From assembly GCF_013181195.1 (NCBI RefSeq), contig NZ_SMZP01000007.1, positions 186,001 to 250,000 on the forward strand: a DNA stretch of 64,000 nt. The letters are read 5' to 3'. The translations under genes and the position numbers were made by a program. Numbering within the stretch: position 1 is the stretch's first letter; the number at the start of each line of letters is the position of its first letter. The notes below the pieces were generated by a model that saw nothing but the letters and a program-made list of their open reading frames with translations, had not been told where the DNA came from and made no database searches. Shown here piece after piece: positions 1 to 10,164 of this stretch. The DNA comes from Caulobacter sp. RHG1 (GTDB taxonomy: Bacteria; Pseudomonadota; Alphaproteobacteria; Caulobacterales; Caulobacteraceae).

Positions 1-52
1 AAGGCGGAACGCCGACCATGGCGCCCCGCCCGTTCTGGACGCGGAAACTGGA

Positions 53-331
53 TCAGCCGTTCAGCGACGACTTCAGGCCTTCGCCAACCTGGAAGCGCGC
101 GGTCTTGGACGCAGGGCGATTCACGGTCTCGCCGGTACGCGGATTGCGGGCGGTGCCGGCGGCGCGGGCGACAGCCTTGAACGTGCCGAAACCGACGAGC
201 CGAACGTCTTGCCCCGATTTCAGGGAGTCGGTCACCGCGTCGATAAACGCTTCCAGAGCGTCCTTGGCCTGGTTCTTGTTGATGCCCGCCTTCTCGGCGA
301 TCGCCGTAACGAGTTCGGCTTTTGTGGTCAT
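53..331 (-). CDS. hupB: HU-family DNA-binding protein
   Basis: Small basic nucleoid protein of 92 residues that bends and compacts DNA as a dimer. The protein begins MTTKAELVTAIAEKAG and carries the HU/IHF signature with the arm region GFGTFKAVARAAGTARNPRTG, which matches HU rather than IHF. An in-frame ATG lies further upstream (463), but the start at 331 is chosen because GGGAG sits about 6 bases before it and the family begins exactly there. It lies downstream of lon on the same strand with about 140 bases between them, so it probably has its own promoter. The lon-hup neighbourhood is widespread in proteobacteria. Confidence 0.95.
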   Translation of the reverse strand: MTTKAELVTAIAEKAGINKNQAKDALEAFIDAVTDSLKSGQDVRLVGFGTFKAVARAAGTARNPRTGETVNRPASKTARFQVGEGLKSSLNG

Positions 332-473
332 GTTTTTCTCCCAGCCGAGCGGCGACGTGTTTTCGCTTACGGCGCTTCGCTCTGCGGGGATTATGGCTGT
401 TGAAAAATTGTCGTCAAACGAGAGCGGCGCGGGAAACTCCCGCGCCGCACAAGTTATCACCAATAAGTTACAA

Positions 474-2873
474 TCAGTGGGTCAGGACGGCGTCGCTGTC
501 GCCATCGTCCTTCTTGGAAGACCCGCCGATCGGCTCCTCGGCTTCGTTCCATTCGACCGGCGTCAGAGGCCCGGTTAGAGCCAGCTTCAGCACTTCGTCC
601 ATGGTCGAGACCGGGATGATCTCCAGGCCGTCCTTCACGCTCTGAGGGACGTCCGCGAGATCCTTCTCGTTCTCCTGCGGGATCAGCACCGTCTTCACGC
701 CCGAGCGCAGAGCCGCCAGCAGCTTCTCCTTCAGGCCGCCGATGGCGGTGACCCGGCCGCGCAGGGTGATCTCGCCGGTCATGGCGATGTCCTTGCGGAT
801 CGGAATGCCCGTCAGCACCGACACGATGGCCAGACCCATGGCCGCGCCGGCGGACGGACCGTCCTTGGGCGTGGCGCCGTCCGGCACGTGGATGTGCACG
901 TCCATCTTCTCGAACACCGGCGGCTTGATGCCGAACTGCAGCGAGCGCGAACGGACGTAGCTGTTGGCCGCCGCGATCGACTCCTTCATCACCTCCTTGA
1001 GGTTGCCGGTGATCTGCATCCGACCCTTGCCCGGCATCTTCACGGCTTCGATGGTCAGGATGTCGCCGCCGAACTCCGTCCAGGCCAGACCCGTGACGAT
1101 GCCGACCTGATCGACCTCGTCGGTCTCGCCGTAGCGGTACTTCTTGACGCCCGCGTACTTGGCCAAGCGCTCGTCGTCGATGGTGATCGTGGTCAGCTTT
1201 TCGCGGGCCAGATCACGCACCGTCTTGCGCGCCAGGGCGCCCAGTTCCCGCTCCAGCGACCGCACGCCGGCTTCCCGGGTGTAGTAGCGGATCAGGTCGC
1301 GGATCGCCTTGTCCGGGACGATGAACTCGGCCGGCTTCAGGCCGTGATCCTTGGCCAGCTTCGGCAGGACGTGGCGCTTGGCGATCTCCAGCTTCTCATC
1401 CTCGGTGTAGCCGGGGATGCGGATGATCTCCATGCGGTCCAGCAGCGGCTGGGGCATGTTCAGGCTGTTGGCCGTCGTGACGAACATTACCTGCGACAGG
1501 TCGTAGTCGACCTCCAGATAGTGGTCGCCGAAGGTCGAGTTCTGCGACGGGTCCAGCACCTCAAGCAGCGCCGAGGCGGGGTCGCCGCGGTAGTCGCTGC
1601 CCATCTTGTCGATCTCGTCCAGCAGGACGAAGGCGTTGGTCGTCTTGGCCTTTTTCATCGACTGGACGACCTTGCCAGGCATCGAGCCGATATAGGTGCG
1701 GCGGTGACCGCGGATCTCGGCCTCGTCACGTACGCCGCCGAGGCTCATGCGTACGAACTCGCGGCCGGTCGCCTTGGCCAGCGACTTGCCCAACGAGGTC
1801 TTGCCGACGCCGGGAGGGCCGACGAGGCACAGGATCGGGCCCTTCAACGAGTTGGTCCGGGCCTGGACGGCCAGATACTCGAGAATGCGTTCCTTGACCT
1901 TGTCCAGACCGTAGTGGTCGGCGTCGAGGATGCCCTCGGCCTCGACCATGTCGATCTTCTTGGTCTTGGCCTTGCCCCACGGGATCGACAGCAGCCAGTC
2001 CAGATAGTTGCGGACCACGGTGCTCTCGGCCGACATCGGGCTCATGTTGCGCAGCTTCTTCAGCTCGCTCTCGGCCTTGGTGCGGGCTTCCTTGGACAGC
2101 TTGGTCTTCTTGATGCGCTTTTCGAGATCGATCAGCTCGTCGCGCGCATCGTCGGGGTCGCCCAGCTCGCGCTGGATCGCCTTCATCTGCTCGTTCAGAT
2201 AATACTCGCGCTGGGTCTTCTCCATCTGGCGCTTCACGCGCGAGCGGATCTTCTTCTCGACCTGCAGCACCGAGATCTCGCCTTCCATGAGGGCGAAGAC
2301 CTTTTCCAGTCGCTTGGTGACGTCGAAGATTTCCAGCAGGTGCTGCTTGTCGCCGATCTTCACCGACAGGTGTGCGGCGATGCTGTCGGCCAGCTTGCCC
2401 GGCTCGGCGATCTGCGGGATCGACGCCAGGGCCTCAGGCGGCACCTTCTTGTTCAGCTTCACGTAGTTTTCGAATTGCTCGACGACCGCGCGCGACAGGG
2501 CTTCGGCTTCCGGGCCAGCGCCTTCGTCTTCGCTGACTTCGCCAATCTGGGCTTCGTAGAAGGTTTCCTGATCGGTGAACTTGACGACCGCGGCGCGGCC
2601 CTTGCCTTCGACCAGCACCTTGACGGTGCCGTCGGGCAGCTTCAGCAGCTGCAGCACGGTGGCCAGCACGCCGACGTCGAAGATGTCGCCCGGCGCCGGA
2701 TCATCATCCGCCGAGTTTTTCTGGGTCACCAGCAGGATCTGCTTGTCGCCGCGCATCACCTCTTCAAGGGCGCGTACGGATTTATCGCGGCCCACGAAAA
2801 GCGGCACCACCATGTGCGGGAACACAACGATGTCCCGGAGCGGCAACACAGGAAGCGTACGTAGTTCGGACAT
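474..2873 (-). CDS. lon: ATP-dependent protease Lon
   Basis: Cytoplasmic AAA+ serine protease of 799 residues, the full family length. It degrades misfolded and regulatory proteins; in Caulobacter, DnaA and CcrM are known Lon substrates. The N-terminal LAN substrate domain starts at residue 4 (LRTLPVLPLRD). Walker A GPPGVGKTSL is near residue 355, Walker B FVLLDEIDKM near 420, and the catalytic serine is in KDGPSAGAAM near 680, with the lysine of the Ser-Lys dyad in IGGLKEKLLA about 43 residues later. All key residues are present. A heat-shock-like promoter candidate lies about 120 bases upstream. Confidence 0.98.
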   Translation of the reverse strand: MSELRTLPVLPLRDIVVFPHMVVPLFVGRDKSVRALEEVMRGDKQILLVTQKNSADDDPAPGDIFDVGVLATVLQLLKLPDGTVKVLVEGKGRAAVVKFTDQETFYEAQIGEVSEDEGAGPEAEALSRAVVEQFENYVKLNKKVPPEALASIPQIAEPGKLADSIAAHLSVKIGDKQHLLEIFDVTKRLEKVFALMEGEISVLQVEKKIRSRVKRQMEKTQREYYLNEQMKAIQRELGDPDDARDELIDLEKRIKKTKLSKEARTKAESELKKLRNMSPMSAESTVVRNYLDWLLSIPWGKAKTKKIDMVEAEGILDADHYGLDKVKERILEYLAVQARTNSLKGPILCLVGPPGVGKTSLGKSLAKATGREFVRMSLGGVRDEAEIRGHRRTYIGSMPGKVVQSMKKAKTTNAFVLLDEIDKMGSDYRGDPASALLEVLDPSQNSTFGDHYLEVDYDLSQVMFVTTANSLNMPQPLLDRMEIIRIPGYTEDEKLEIAKRHVLPKLAKDHGLKPAEFIVPDKAIRDLIRYYTREAGVRSLERELGALARKTVRDLAREKLTTITIDDERLAKYAGVKKYRYGETDEVDQVGIVTGLAWTEFGGDILTIEAVKMPGKGRMQITGNLKEVMKESIAAANSYVRSRSLQFGIKPPVFEKMDVHIHVPDGATPKDGPSAGAAMGLAIVSVLTGIPIRKDIAMTGEITLRGRVTAIGGLKEKLLAALRSGVKTVLIPQENEKDLADVPQSVKDGLEIIPVSTMDEVLKLALTGPLTPVEWNEAEEPIGGSSKKDDGDSDAVLTH

Positions 2874-2994
2874 GTGCTCTATACTCCCGGCCTCAGCGCC
2901 CCTGGCGCCTGGCCCTGCAGGCCGCCGTAACTTCAGACGATGCGCCTGAGTCGAACGGCCCGTCCGCCCGTGACTGAGCGAATGGTCGCTATTT

Positions 2995-3022
2995 ATGTGG
3001 ACGTTTTACAACAGGGTTCAAG
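2995..3022 (-). promoter_or_regulatory. Candidate sigma-32 type heat-shock promoter of lon
   Basis: Read on the minus strand, CTTGAA (3022-3017) is followed after 16 bases by CCACAT (3000-2995). This resembles the heat-shock sigma-32 pattern CTTGAA with a CCCCAT-like -10. It lies about 120 bases before the lon start, and lon is a heat-shock gene in many proteobacteria. One mismatch in the -10 and the lack of a mapped start keep this tentative. Confidence 0.4.
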
Positions 3023-3212
3023 CGTAGCGGGACGACAGCGGCGACAGGTCGCGCGTAGGCGGTAAAGCTAGGCCCCTCATGCCCCCTGCCCGCTCGTGAC
3101 AGGCAAGTTGTGCCAAGCACCCGACTTTTCGAGGCTTTTGCTCGCTCAAGCTGCCCGTGGCGCGGACGCCTCACCGGTCGGCCAAAGGCAGCACGCCCCC
3201 GTTTTATCCACG

Positions 3213-3244
3213 AAAAAGGCGCGCCCCCGAAACGGAGACGCGCC
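3213..3244 (-). terminator. Intrinsic terminator after clpX
   Basis: On the minus strand a GC-rich hairpin (arms GGCGCG at 3244-3239 and CGCGCC at 3223-3218, with further inner pairing) is followed by five T residues (3217-3213). It sits 25 bases after the clpX stop. Upstream of it, 2874-3212 holds only the lon leader and promoter; no gene was seen there. Confidence 0.8.
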
Positions 3245-3269
3245 CAATTCTTGCGGTGAGGCTCCGGTT

Positions 3270-4532
<1,263 letters not shown>

Positions 4533-4641
4533 GATCGCTTCTCACACTATGGCGACTTACGGCTTATCACCGGAGACGCCCCTCCGAGCGCACACACCGC
4601 CACCGAAGCAGACAGGATATACGCCGGGAGTTGTCTAATCC

Positions 4642-4668
4642 TTGACATTCCCCGATCCGGGCTCGCTT
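4642..4668 (+). promoter_or_regulatory. Candidate housekeeping promoter upstream of cicA
   Basis: TTGACAT (4642-4648) followed 12 bases later by GCTCGCTT (4661-4668) resembles the Caulobacter housekeeping sigma pattern (TTGaCgS, 10-14 bases, GCtANAWC). It points towards cicA, about 200 bases away. The match is partial and no start is mapped. Confidence 0.25.
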
Positions 4669-4871
4669 CACAAGCCTTGGCGGCTCCTTTCCGCCTGAAA
4701 CGCTGCGAAGCACCGGATCGTGTCATGACCTCGTCGTCTAATTTGGGCGATTGGCGGCAGGACGCAACCCATACCGCGCCTTGGGCCTTACAGCGGTCGG
4801 CGTAACCCCGTATGACGAGAGCCGGAATCGTTGAAACGGAGCGCGGACATCGCGCCCACACGGAAGGATCG

Positions 4872-5543
4872 ATGGCGAAGCGTTCACTGATGGCCAAGGG
4901 CTTGAGCGCCTCGCGTCCGATGACCGGCGACCTGGGAGACGAACCTGCTCTGGTGGCGTTCGACTTCGACGGCACCCTGACGGTCAGGGACAGCTTCAAC
5001 GCCTTCCTGAAGTGGCGCGCCGGCCGCCGATGGACGCGCGGCGTCATCCGCCTCACCCCAGCCCTGGTCACCTACGTCTTCGATCGCAACCGCGCCAAGC
5101 TGAAGGCTGCGGCGATCCGCGAGTTCCTGAAGGGCGCCACCGTCGAGCAGATCGAGACCGACGCTCGAACCTTCGCGCAAAATCACGCCGCCTCGCTGCT
5201 GCGCCCCGACGCCCTCGCCGTCTGGCGCTCATGGCGGGCCAAGGGCGCCAAGCTGGTGATCGTCACGGCTTCGCCCGAGATCACCGTCGCGCCCTTCGCC
5301 CGCGGCCTGGGCGCCGACATGCTGATCGGCACCCGTCTGATGACCAGCGAGGACGGCCGGGTGCTGGGGGGCCTGGACGGCAACAACTGTCGCGCCAAGG
5401 AGAAGGTGCTGCGCCTGCGCGAGGTGTTCGGCCCCGACGTCCACCTGACGGCGGCCTATGGCGACACTTCGGGCGACACCGAGATGCTGGCGATCGCCGA
5501 CGAGAAGGGCTACCGCGTGTTCAGGGGCAAGCCGGCGTCCTAG
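4872..5543 (+). CDS. cicA: HAD-superfamily phosphatase CicA (SerB-like)
   Basis: Haloacid-dehalogenase hydrolase of the phosphoserine-phosphatase-like HAD-IB group, 223 residues from the chosen start. Motif I is FDFDGTLT, motif II lies in LVIVTASPE, and motif III with the acidic pair is in AYGDTSGDTEML, so the catalytic set is complete. The gene sits between clpX and clpP, the position described for cicA in Caulobacter crescentus, where the product is toxic when overproduced. Its substrate is unknown. An earlier ATG exists at 4812, but 4872 is preferred because GGAAGG precedes it; ATG 4920 is also possible. Confidence 0.85.
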   Translation: MAKRSLMAKGLSASRPMTGDLGDEPALVAFDFDGTLTVRDSFNAFLKWRAGRRWTRGVIRLTPALVTYVFDRNRAKLKAAAIREFLKGATVEQIETDARTFAQNHAASLLRPDALAVWRSWRAKGAKLVIVTASPEITVAPFARGLGADMLIGTRLMTSEDGRVLGGLDGNNCRAKEKVLRLREVFGPDVHLTAAYGDTSGDTEMLAIADEKGYRVFRGKPAS

Positions 5544-5570
5544 ACCACCCCTCCCCCGCATCAGACAAAG

Positions 5571-5601
5571 AAAAAGCCGCTGACCCGAAAGTCAGCGGCT
5601 T
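5571..5601. terminator. Hairpin terminator between cicA and clpP
   Basis: A 10-bp stem AGCCGCTGAC/GTCAGCGGCT (5575-5584 and 5591-5600) with a 6-base loop separates the convergent cicA and clpP genes. An A-run at 5571-5574 gives a T-run on the minus strand, so it should end clpP transcription. On the plus strand the tail (TTCGTCTTT) is weaker but could serve cicA. Confidence 0.75.
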
Positions 5602-5624
5602 CGTCTTTCCGGGGCGGATACGCC

Positions 5625-6257
5625 CTATTCGGCGCCCGCCTCGGCCGCGTCGCGGCTGTCGTAGACGTGGTCGACCAGGCCCCAGGCCTTGGCTTCGTCG
5701 GCGCTCATGAAGTGGTCGCGGTCGAGGGTCTTTTCGACTTCCTCATAGGTGCGACCGGTGTGCTTGACGTAGATCTCGTTCAGGCGGCGCTTGGTCTTGA
5801 TGATGTCCTCGGCGTGGCGCTCGATGTCCGAGGCCTGGCCGCGGAAGCCGCCCGAGGGCTGGTGCACCATGATGCGGGCGTTCGGCAGCGCGATGCGCTG
5901 GCCCGGCGCGCCGGCTTGCAGCAGCAGCGAACCCATCGAGGCGGCCATGCCCATGCACACCGTCGAGACCGGGCTCTTGATGTATTGCATGGTGTCGTAG
6001 ATCGCGAGGCCCGACGTCACCACGCCGCCCGGCGAGTTGATGTACATGGCGATCTCTTTCTTGGGGTTCTCCGACTCCAGGAACAGCAGCTGGGCGCAGA
6101 TCAGGCTGGCCATGCCGTCCTCGACCGGACCGGTCAGGAAGATGATCCGCTCCTTCAGCAGGCGCGAGAAGATGTCGAACGCGCGCTCGCCGCGGCTGGT
6201 CTGCTCGACCACCATCGGAACCAGGTTCATCGCCGTCGCCATCGGATCGTACATCAT
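5625..6257 (-). CDS. clpP: ClpP, proteolytic subunit
   Basis: Serine protease forming the tetradecameric chamber used by ClpX and ClpA, 210 residues. The catalytic serine is in MGMAASMGSLL, the histidine in MVHQPSGGFRGQ and the aspartate follows in the RTYEEVEKTLDRDHF region; all are present. The protein is taken to begin MMYDPMATAMNLVPMV; a longer reading frame back to 6329 has no family support. The start could also be the second of the two adjacent ATGs (6254). It is convergent with cicA and lies downstream of tig on the same strand with its own leader. Confidence 0.97.
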   Translation of the reverse strand: MMYDPMATAMNLVPMVVEQTSRGERAFDIFSRLLKERIIFLTGPVEDGMASLICAQLLFLESENPKKEIAMYINSPGGVVTSGLAIYDTMQYIKSPVSTVCMGMAASMGSLLLQAGAPGQRIALPNARIMVHQPSGGFRGQASDIERHAEDIIKTKRRLNEIYVKHTGRTYEEVEKTLDRDHFMSADEAKAWGLVDHVYDSRDAAEAGAE

Positions 6258-6381
6258 GGGGGTTCGCCCTTTGTCGTGTGTCTTGTTGCGCGAAAGCGAA
6301 TCAGCCCCCGCGCACCGTCGCTCACGCATATCGCGTGGCGCTTAACAGGTTGCAAGGAGAGGCCCGGTTTCGACGCGTACG

Positions 6382-6410
6382 AAAAAGGCGCGGTCCTTGC
6401 GAACCGCGCC
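6382..6410 (-). terminator. Intrinsic terminator after tig
   Basis: An 8-bp stem GGCGCGGT/ACCGCGCC (6387-6394 and 6403-6410) precedes five T residues on the minus strand (6386-6382), 26 bases after the tig stop. It should separate tig from clpP transcription. Confidence 0.8.
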
Positions 6411-6436
6411 TCGTTTCGTTCAGCTTTCAGCGAGCC

Positions 6437-7801
6437 TTAGCCGCCGTAGCCTTCCGGCAGGTCGTCTTCTTCCAGGAGCTCGTCCTTGGAGACTTCCTTC
6501 TCTTCGATCTTGGCCTTGCCAAAGATCAGGTCGACGACCTTGTCTTCATAGATCGGGGCGCGCAGGGCGGCCTGCAGGTCGGCGCGCTGACGGTACATGT
6601 CGAAGACCTGTTGGGCTTGCGGGCCGTACTGGCGGGCTTCGCGCATGATCGCGTCGGTCAGTTCCTGGTCGGTGACGACCACGTCGTTCTTGCGGCCGAT
6701 TTCCGCCAGCACTAGGCCCAGACGCACGCGGCGCTCGGCGATCTTGCGGTACTCGTCCTTCAGCTGGTCGTCGGTCTTCTCGGCGTCTTCCGGCGGCAGG
6801 CCGCCACGGGCCTTGTCGGCCTCGACCTGTTGCCAGATGCCGGCGAACTCGGCTTCGACCATGCGCGGCGGCAGGGCGAAGTCGTGCTTGGTGTCCAGCA
6901 CGTCCAGCAGGGCGCGCTTCAGCTTGAAGCGCGAGGAGTTGTCGTAGCGGCCCGACAGGTTCGAGCGCAGCAGGTCGGTCAGGGCGGCCAGGTCCGACAG
7001 ACCCAGGCGCTTGGCCAGTTCGTCGTCGGCCTTGCCGTCGACCGGCGCGCGGACTTCAGTCACCTTGGTGGCGAATTCGGCGTCCTTACCGGCCAGATCG
7101 GCGGCCTGGTAGTCTTCCGGGAACTTCACCTTCACGATGACGTCGTCGCCCGCCTTCGAACCAACCAGTTGGTCTTCGAAGCCCGGGATGAACTGACCCG
7201 AACCCAGGACCAGCTCGGCGCCTTCGGCCTTGCCGCCGGCGAACTCGACGCCGTCGATCGTGCCGACGAAGTCGATGACCAGTTGGTCGCCGTCCTTGGC
7301 CTTCACGGTCTTGCCGGTGCGCGGCTCATAGGTGCGGGCCTGCTTGGCCAGCTCTTCCAGAGCTTCGGTCACTTCGGCGTCTTCGATCTTGTAGACCGGC
7401 TTGACCAGCTCGATGGTCGACGGGTCGATCGGCTCGAACTCCGGCATCACTTCGACGGCCAGATCGAAGACCAGATCTTCGCCGCCGTTGACGACCTTTT
7501 CCATGTCCGAGGTCGGGTTCAGCTCGGGCTGACCGGCCGGACGCAGCTTGTTGTCTTCCAGGACCTTGGTGGTGGTCTCGTTGAGCGCCTGCTCGATGAC
7601 TTCGCCCATCAGGCCCTTGCCGTACAGGCGACGAACGTGAGCCGTCGGCACCTTGCCGGGGCGGAAGCCCTTCACGTTCATTTGCGGGGCGACTTCGGCG
7701 ATACGGGCTTCCAGACGCGTGGCGAGCTCACTCGCGGGCACCGTGACACCGAAAACGCGGCTGAGGCCTTCGCCCGACTTTTCAACGATCTGCATCGACA
7801 T
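6437..7801 (-). CDS. tig: Trigger factor, ribosome-associated chaperone
   Basis: Peptidyl-prolyl isomerase and chaperone of 454 residues that binds nascent chains at the ribosome exit. The N-terminal ribosome-binding signature GFRPGKVPTAHVRRLYG is near residues 45-60. The FKBP-type PPIase domain (GDQLVIDFVGTIDGVEFAGG, ending FPEDYQ) spans about 150-240, and the long helical C-terminal domain follows with an acidic tail (ELLEEDDLPEGYGG). Length and domain order are normal. The tig, clpP, clpX, lon order places folding and degradation together. Confidence 0.97.
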   Translation of the reverse strand: MSMQIVEKSGEGLSRVFGVTVPASELATRLEARIAEVAPQMNVKGFRPGKVPTAHVRRLYGKGLMGEVIEQALNETTTKVLEDNKLRPAGQPELNPTSDMEKVVNGGEDLVFDLAVEVMPEFEPIDPSTIELVKPVYKIEDAEVTEALEELAKQARTYEPRTGKTVKAKDGDQLVIDFVGTIDGVEFAGGKAEGAELVLGSGQFIPGFEDQLVGSKAGDDVIVKVKFPEDYQAADLAGKDAEFATKVTEVRAPVDGKADDELAKRLGLSDLAALTDLLRSNLSGRYDNSSRFKLKRALLDVLDTKHDFALPPRMVEAEFAGIWQQVEADKARGGLPPEDAEKTDDQLKDEYRKIAERRVRLGLVLAEIGRKNDVVVTDQELTDAIMREARQYGPQAQQVFDMYRQRADLQAALRAPIYEDKVVDLIFGKAKIEEKEVSKDELLEEDDLPEGYGG

Positions 7802-7978
7802 TCTTATTTCTCGGGTCCGGGACGCCGCGCGCCCGAGCTCCGCCCTAGGGGTCCAAAAGATCGACGCCGCCCGCGAAAACCCGGGCGGCGAAAGAGCGCC
7901 CTTATGTCACGACGTAGGCGTGCGTCCAAGAGCAGCGGCGATAAAACTCGTCAGGACTCAGAGAGCCCGCGAGAACAG

Positions 7979-8063
7979 TGGTGCGGATGAGAGGACTCGA
8001 ACCTCCACGCCTCTCGGCGCTAGAACCTAAATCTAGTGCGTCTACCAGTTTCGCCACATCCGC
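7979..8063 (-). tRNA. tRNA-Leu (anticodon UAG)
   Basis: The minus strand folds into a full cloverleaf: acceptor GCGGATG/CATCCGC, D-loop with AAACTGGTAGACGC, anticodon stem CTAGA/TCTAG with loop TTTAGGT (anticodon TAG), a long variable arm typical of class II leucine tRNAs, T-loop GGTTCGAGTCC, discriminator A and an encoded CCA (7981-7979). It should read CUN leucine codons. No integrase or attachment duplication was seen beside it. Confidence 0.95.
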
Positions 8064-8115
8064 GTGGGTCGGGGCTTACGGACTTAAATCCGAGCGCGCA
8101 AGCCTGCTTTCGGGA

Positions 8116-9582
8116 TCAGCGTCGCGCGTGGAGTTCGGCCAGGATCGCCGGCGCCAGGCCTGGCAGATCCTCGGCGATCAGGCCCGGACCGTGGCGCGCG
8201 CCGCATTCGGCATGGATCCAGGCGCCGGCGCAGGCGGCCTCGAAACTCTCCATCCCCTGAGCGATCAGACCTCCGATGAAGCCAGCCAGCACGTCGCCCG
8301 AGCCGGCCGTGGCCAGCCAGGGCGAGCCGTTCAGCGACACCGCCGCGCGGCCGTCCGGCGCGGCGACCACCGTGTCGGCGCCTTTCAAAAGGACCACGGC
8401 GCCGGCCCGCTCGGCAGCCGCGCGAGCCGCAGCGACGCGGTCGGCAGAGGCGCCCAGCAGCCCCGGGAAGATTCGCTCGAACTCACCCGGATGCGGGGTC
8501 AGGACATCGTCACGATCCAGACAGGCGAACAGCGCCTCCCGGTCGTGACGGAAACTGGTCAAGGCGTCGGCGTCGACGACCAGGGCCGCCCCCGTGCGCG
8601 CCAAGGCCTGCAGGTTCTGCGCGGTCGCCTCGCCCACCCCGGCCGCCGGGCCGATGATCATCGCATCAGCGTCCTCAGCGGCGACGGCGAGATCAGCCTC
8701 CGTCCCGAACGGCGCCAGCATGACCGCTTCGAGATGTGCGGCATTGACCGCCAGGGCGCCTGGAGGCGACAGCACGGTCACCGCGCCAGCGCCGATCCGC
8801 AGAGCGCCGCGCGCCGCCAGTCGCGCCGCGCCTGTGCTCCACATCTCACCGCTGACCACCTTGAGCCGGCCGCGCGTGTGCTTGTGGGCGTCCAGCGCCG
8901 GCCAAGGGAAGCGGCGCGCCCAGAGCGCCGGGTCGTTCTCGAACAGCGTCGCGCCGTCCGAAGGCGGCAGACCGATGTCGGCGACGACGATCTCGCCGCA
9001 CGCCTTGCGCCCCTCGACCAGCACGTGGGCGCGCTTGCGACGGTGGAAGGTCACGGTCAAATCGGCGCGGAACGCCGCATCGCCCAACGGTCGGCCGGTG
9101 TCGCCATGGATTCCGGACGGCACGTCGATCGCCACGATCGCCACGATGCCCGGCGACCACTCGCCGCTGGCCCGCGCCAGCGCCGCGACATCGCCTTCCA
9201 GCGGACGCGACAGCCCGGCCCCGAACAACGCATCTATATAGAGCGTGCCGACCGACAGTTCGGCCGACAGTGGGCGGACCTCGCCCTTCCAGCGAGCGGC
9301 GGCCTTGCGCGCGGCGTCGGTGGCCGGCGGCTGGGCGGCCTCGACCACGACCTGCCAGCCACGCCGGCGCAGATGACGCGCCGCGACATAGCCATCGCCG
9401 CCGTTGTCTCCGGGCCCGCACCAGATCACCACGGGCTGGTGAGCGTAGCGAGCGCGCACAGCCTGGGCCACGGCTTCGCCGGCCCGCTCCATCAGGACCG
9501 TGGTCGGCGTTCCCCGCTCGACGGCCGCACGATCGGCGGCGGTCATCTCGGCGACGGTCAGGATTTCACGCGGCACGCCCAT
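8116..9582 (-). CDS. nnr: Bifunctional NAD(P)HX epimerase/dehydratase
   Basis: Metabolite-repair enzyme of 488 residues that restores damaged hydrated NADH and NADPH. The N-terminal YjeF_N epimerase half carries CGPGDNGGDGYVAARHL near residues 55-70, and the C-terminal ADP/ATP-dependent dehydratase half carries TPHPGEFERIF and the conserved GSGDVLAGFIGGLIAQG near 430. Both halves look intact. It is transcribed as a pair with the histidine phosphatase upstream, 12 bases apart. Confidence 0.93.
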   Translation of the reverse strand: MGVPREILTVAEMTAADRAAVERGTPTTVLMERAGEAVAQAVRARYAHQPVVIWCGPGDNGGDGYVAARHLRRRGWQVVVEAAQPPATDAARKAAARWKGEVRPLSAELSVGTLYIDALFGAGLSRPLEGDVAALARASGEWSPGIVAIVAIDVPSGIHGDTGRPLGDAAFRADLTVTFHRRKRAHVLVEGRKACGEIVVADIGLPPSDGATLFENDPALWARRFPWPALDAHKHTRGRLKVVSGEMWSTGAARLAARGALRIGAGAVTVLSPPGALAVNAAHLEAVMLAPFGTEADLAVAAEDADAMIIGPAAGVGEATAQNLQALARTGAALVVDADALTSFRHDREALFACLDRDDVLTPHPGEFERIFPGLLGASADRVAAARAAAERAGAVVLLKGADTVVAAPDGRAAVSLNGSPWLATAGSGDVLAGFIGGLIAQGMESFEAACAGAWIHAECGARHGPGLIAEDLPGLAPAILAELHARR

Positions 9583-9594
9583 ATCCCCGAAACG

Positions 9595-10164
9595 CTAGAG
9601 CACCTGACTGTGAGCTTCACGCCCCTTTCGCGACAGGATCAAGCGGTCACCCTCGATCTCGAACACCGTAAGGGAGCAATGATCGGGTCGGAACGCCGCC
9701 ACCTTGGGGTCGCCGGTCGCCGCCGACACCGCCGCGTTCAGAGCCACGAAGTGACTGAACACCGCCGCGCCGCCGTGCTCGGCCAAGGCGCTGGCGACGC
9801 TACGGGTCCAGACGACATAGTCCAGATCGCCTGCCACCTCTTCCCAGCGACCGCCAAACGCCTCACGCAGCCAATTCGGCCGCTCGGCCGCCGACAGCGC
9901 GGCAGGCGTGGGGATTTCACCAACCCGCGGATCGATCTGGATTTCCACGCCCAGAGCGTCAGCCAACGGCTGAGCGGTCTCGCGGCAACGGCGCAGCGGC
10001 GAAGACACGACCCGGTTCGGCCGCTCGCTGTCCGGCAAGGCCAGGATCTCCCGGGCGACCGCTTCGGCCTGCGCCCTGCCCTCTGCGTCCAGCCCCGGAT
10101 CCTCGTCCGCGCCGCCCCAGGTCGAGGCCGGACGTCCGTGGCGGATCACATGCACGCGGCTCAT
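9595..10164 (-). CDS. Histidine phosphatase family protein
   Basis: Phosphoglycerate-mutase-like phosphatase of 189 residues. The catalytic RHG motif is in HVIRHGRPAST at residues 5-15, the second arginine in VVSSPLRRCRETAQPL near 54-68, and the second catalytic histidine in VFSHFVALNA near 137. The substrate cannot be predicted from sequence; SixA-like or sugar-phosphate roles are both possible. GGGAGG lies about 9 bases before the ATG. It is divergent from glnB. Confidence 0.85.
   Translation of the reverse strand: MSRVHVIRHGRPASTWGGADEDPGLDAEGRAQAEAVAREILALPDSERPNRVVSSPLRRCRETAQPLADALGVEIQIDPRVGEIPTPAALSAAERPNWLREAFGGRWEEVAGDLDYVVWTRSVASALAEHGGAAVFSHFVALNAAVSAATGDPKVAAFRPDHCSLTVFEIEGDRLILSRKGREAHSQVL

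Noticed and set aside
888..2864. Very long plus-strand frame (658 codons) inside lon
   Set aside because: It is the opposite strand of a clear lon gene; long antisense frames are a by-product of high GC content.
7979..8063. tRNA-Leu as an integration site
   Set aside because: No integrase, no direct repeat of the tRNA 3' end and no island-like genes are adjacent.
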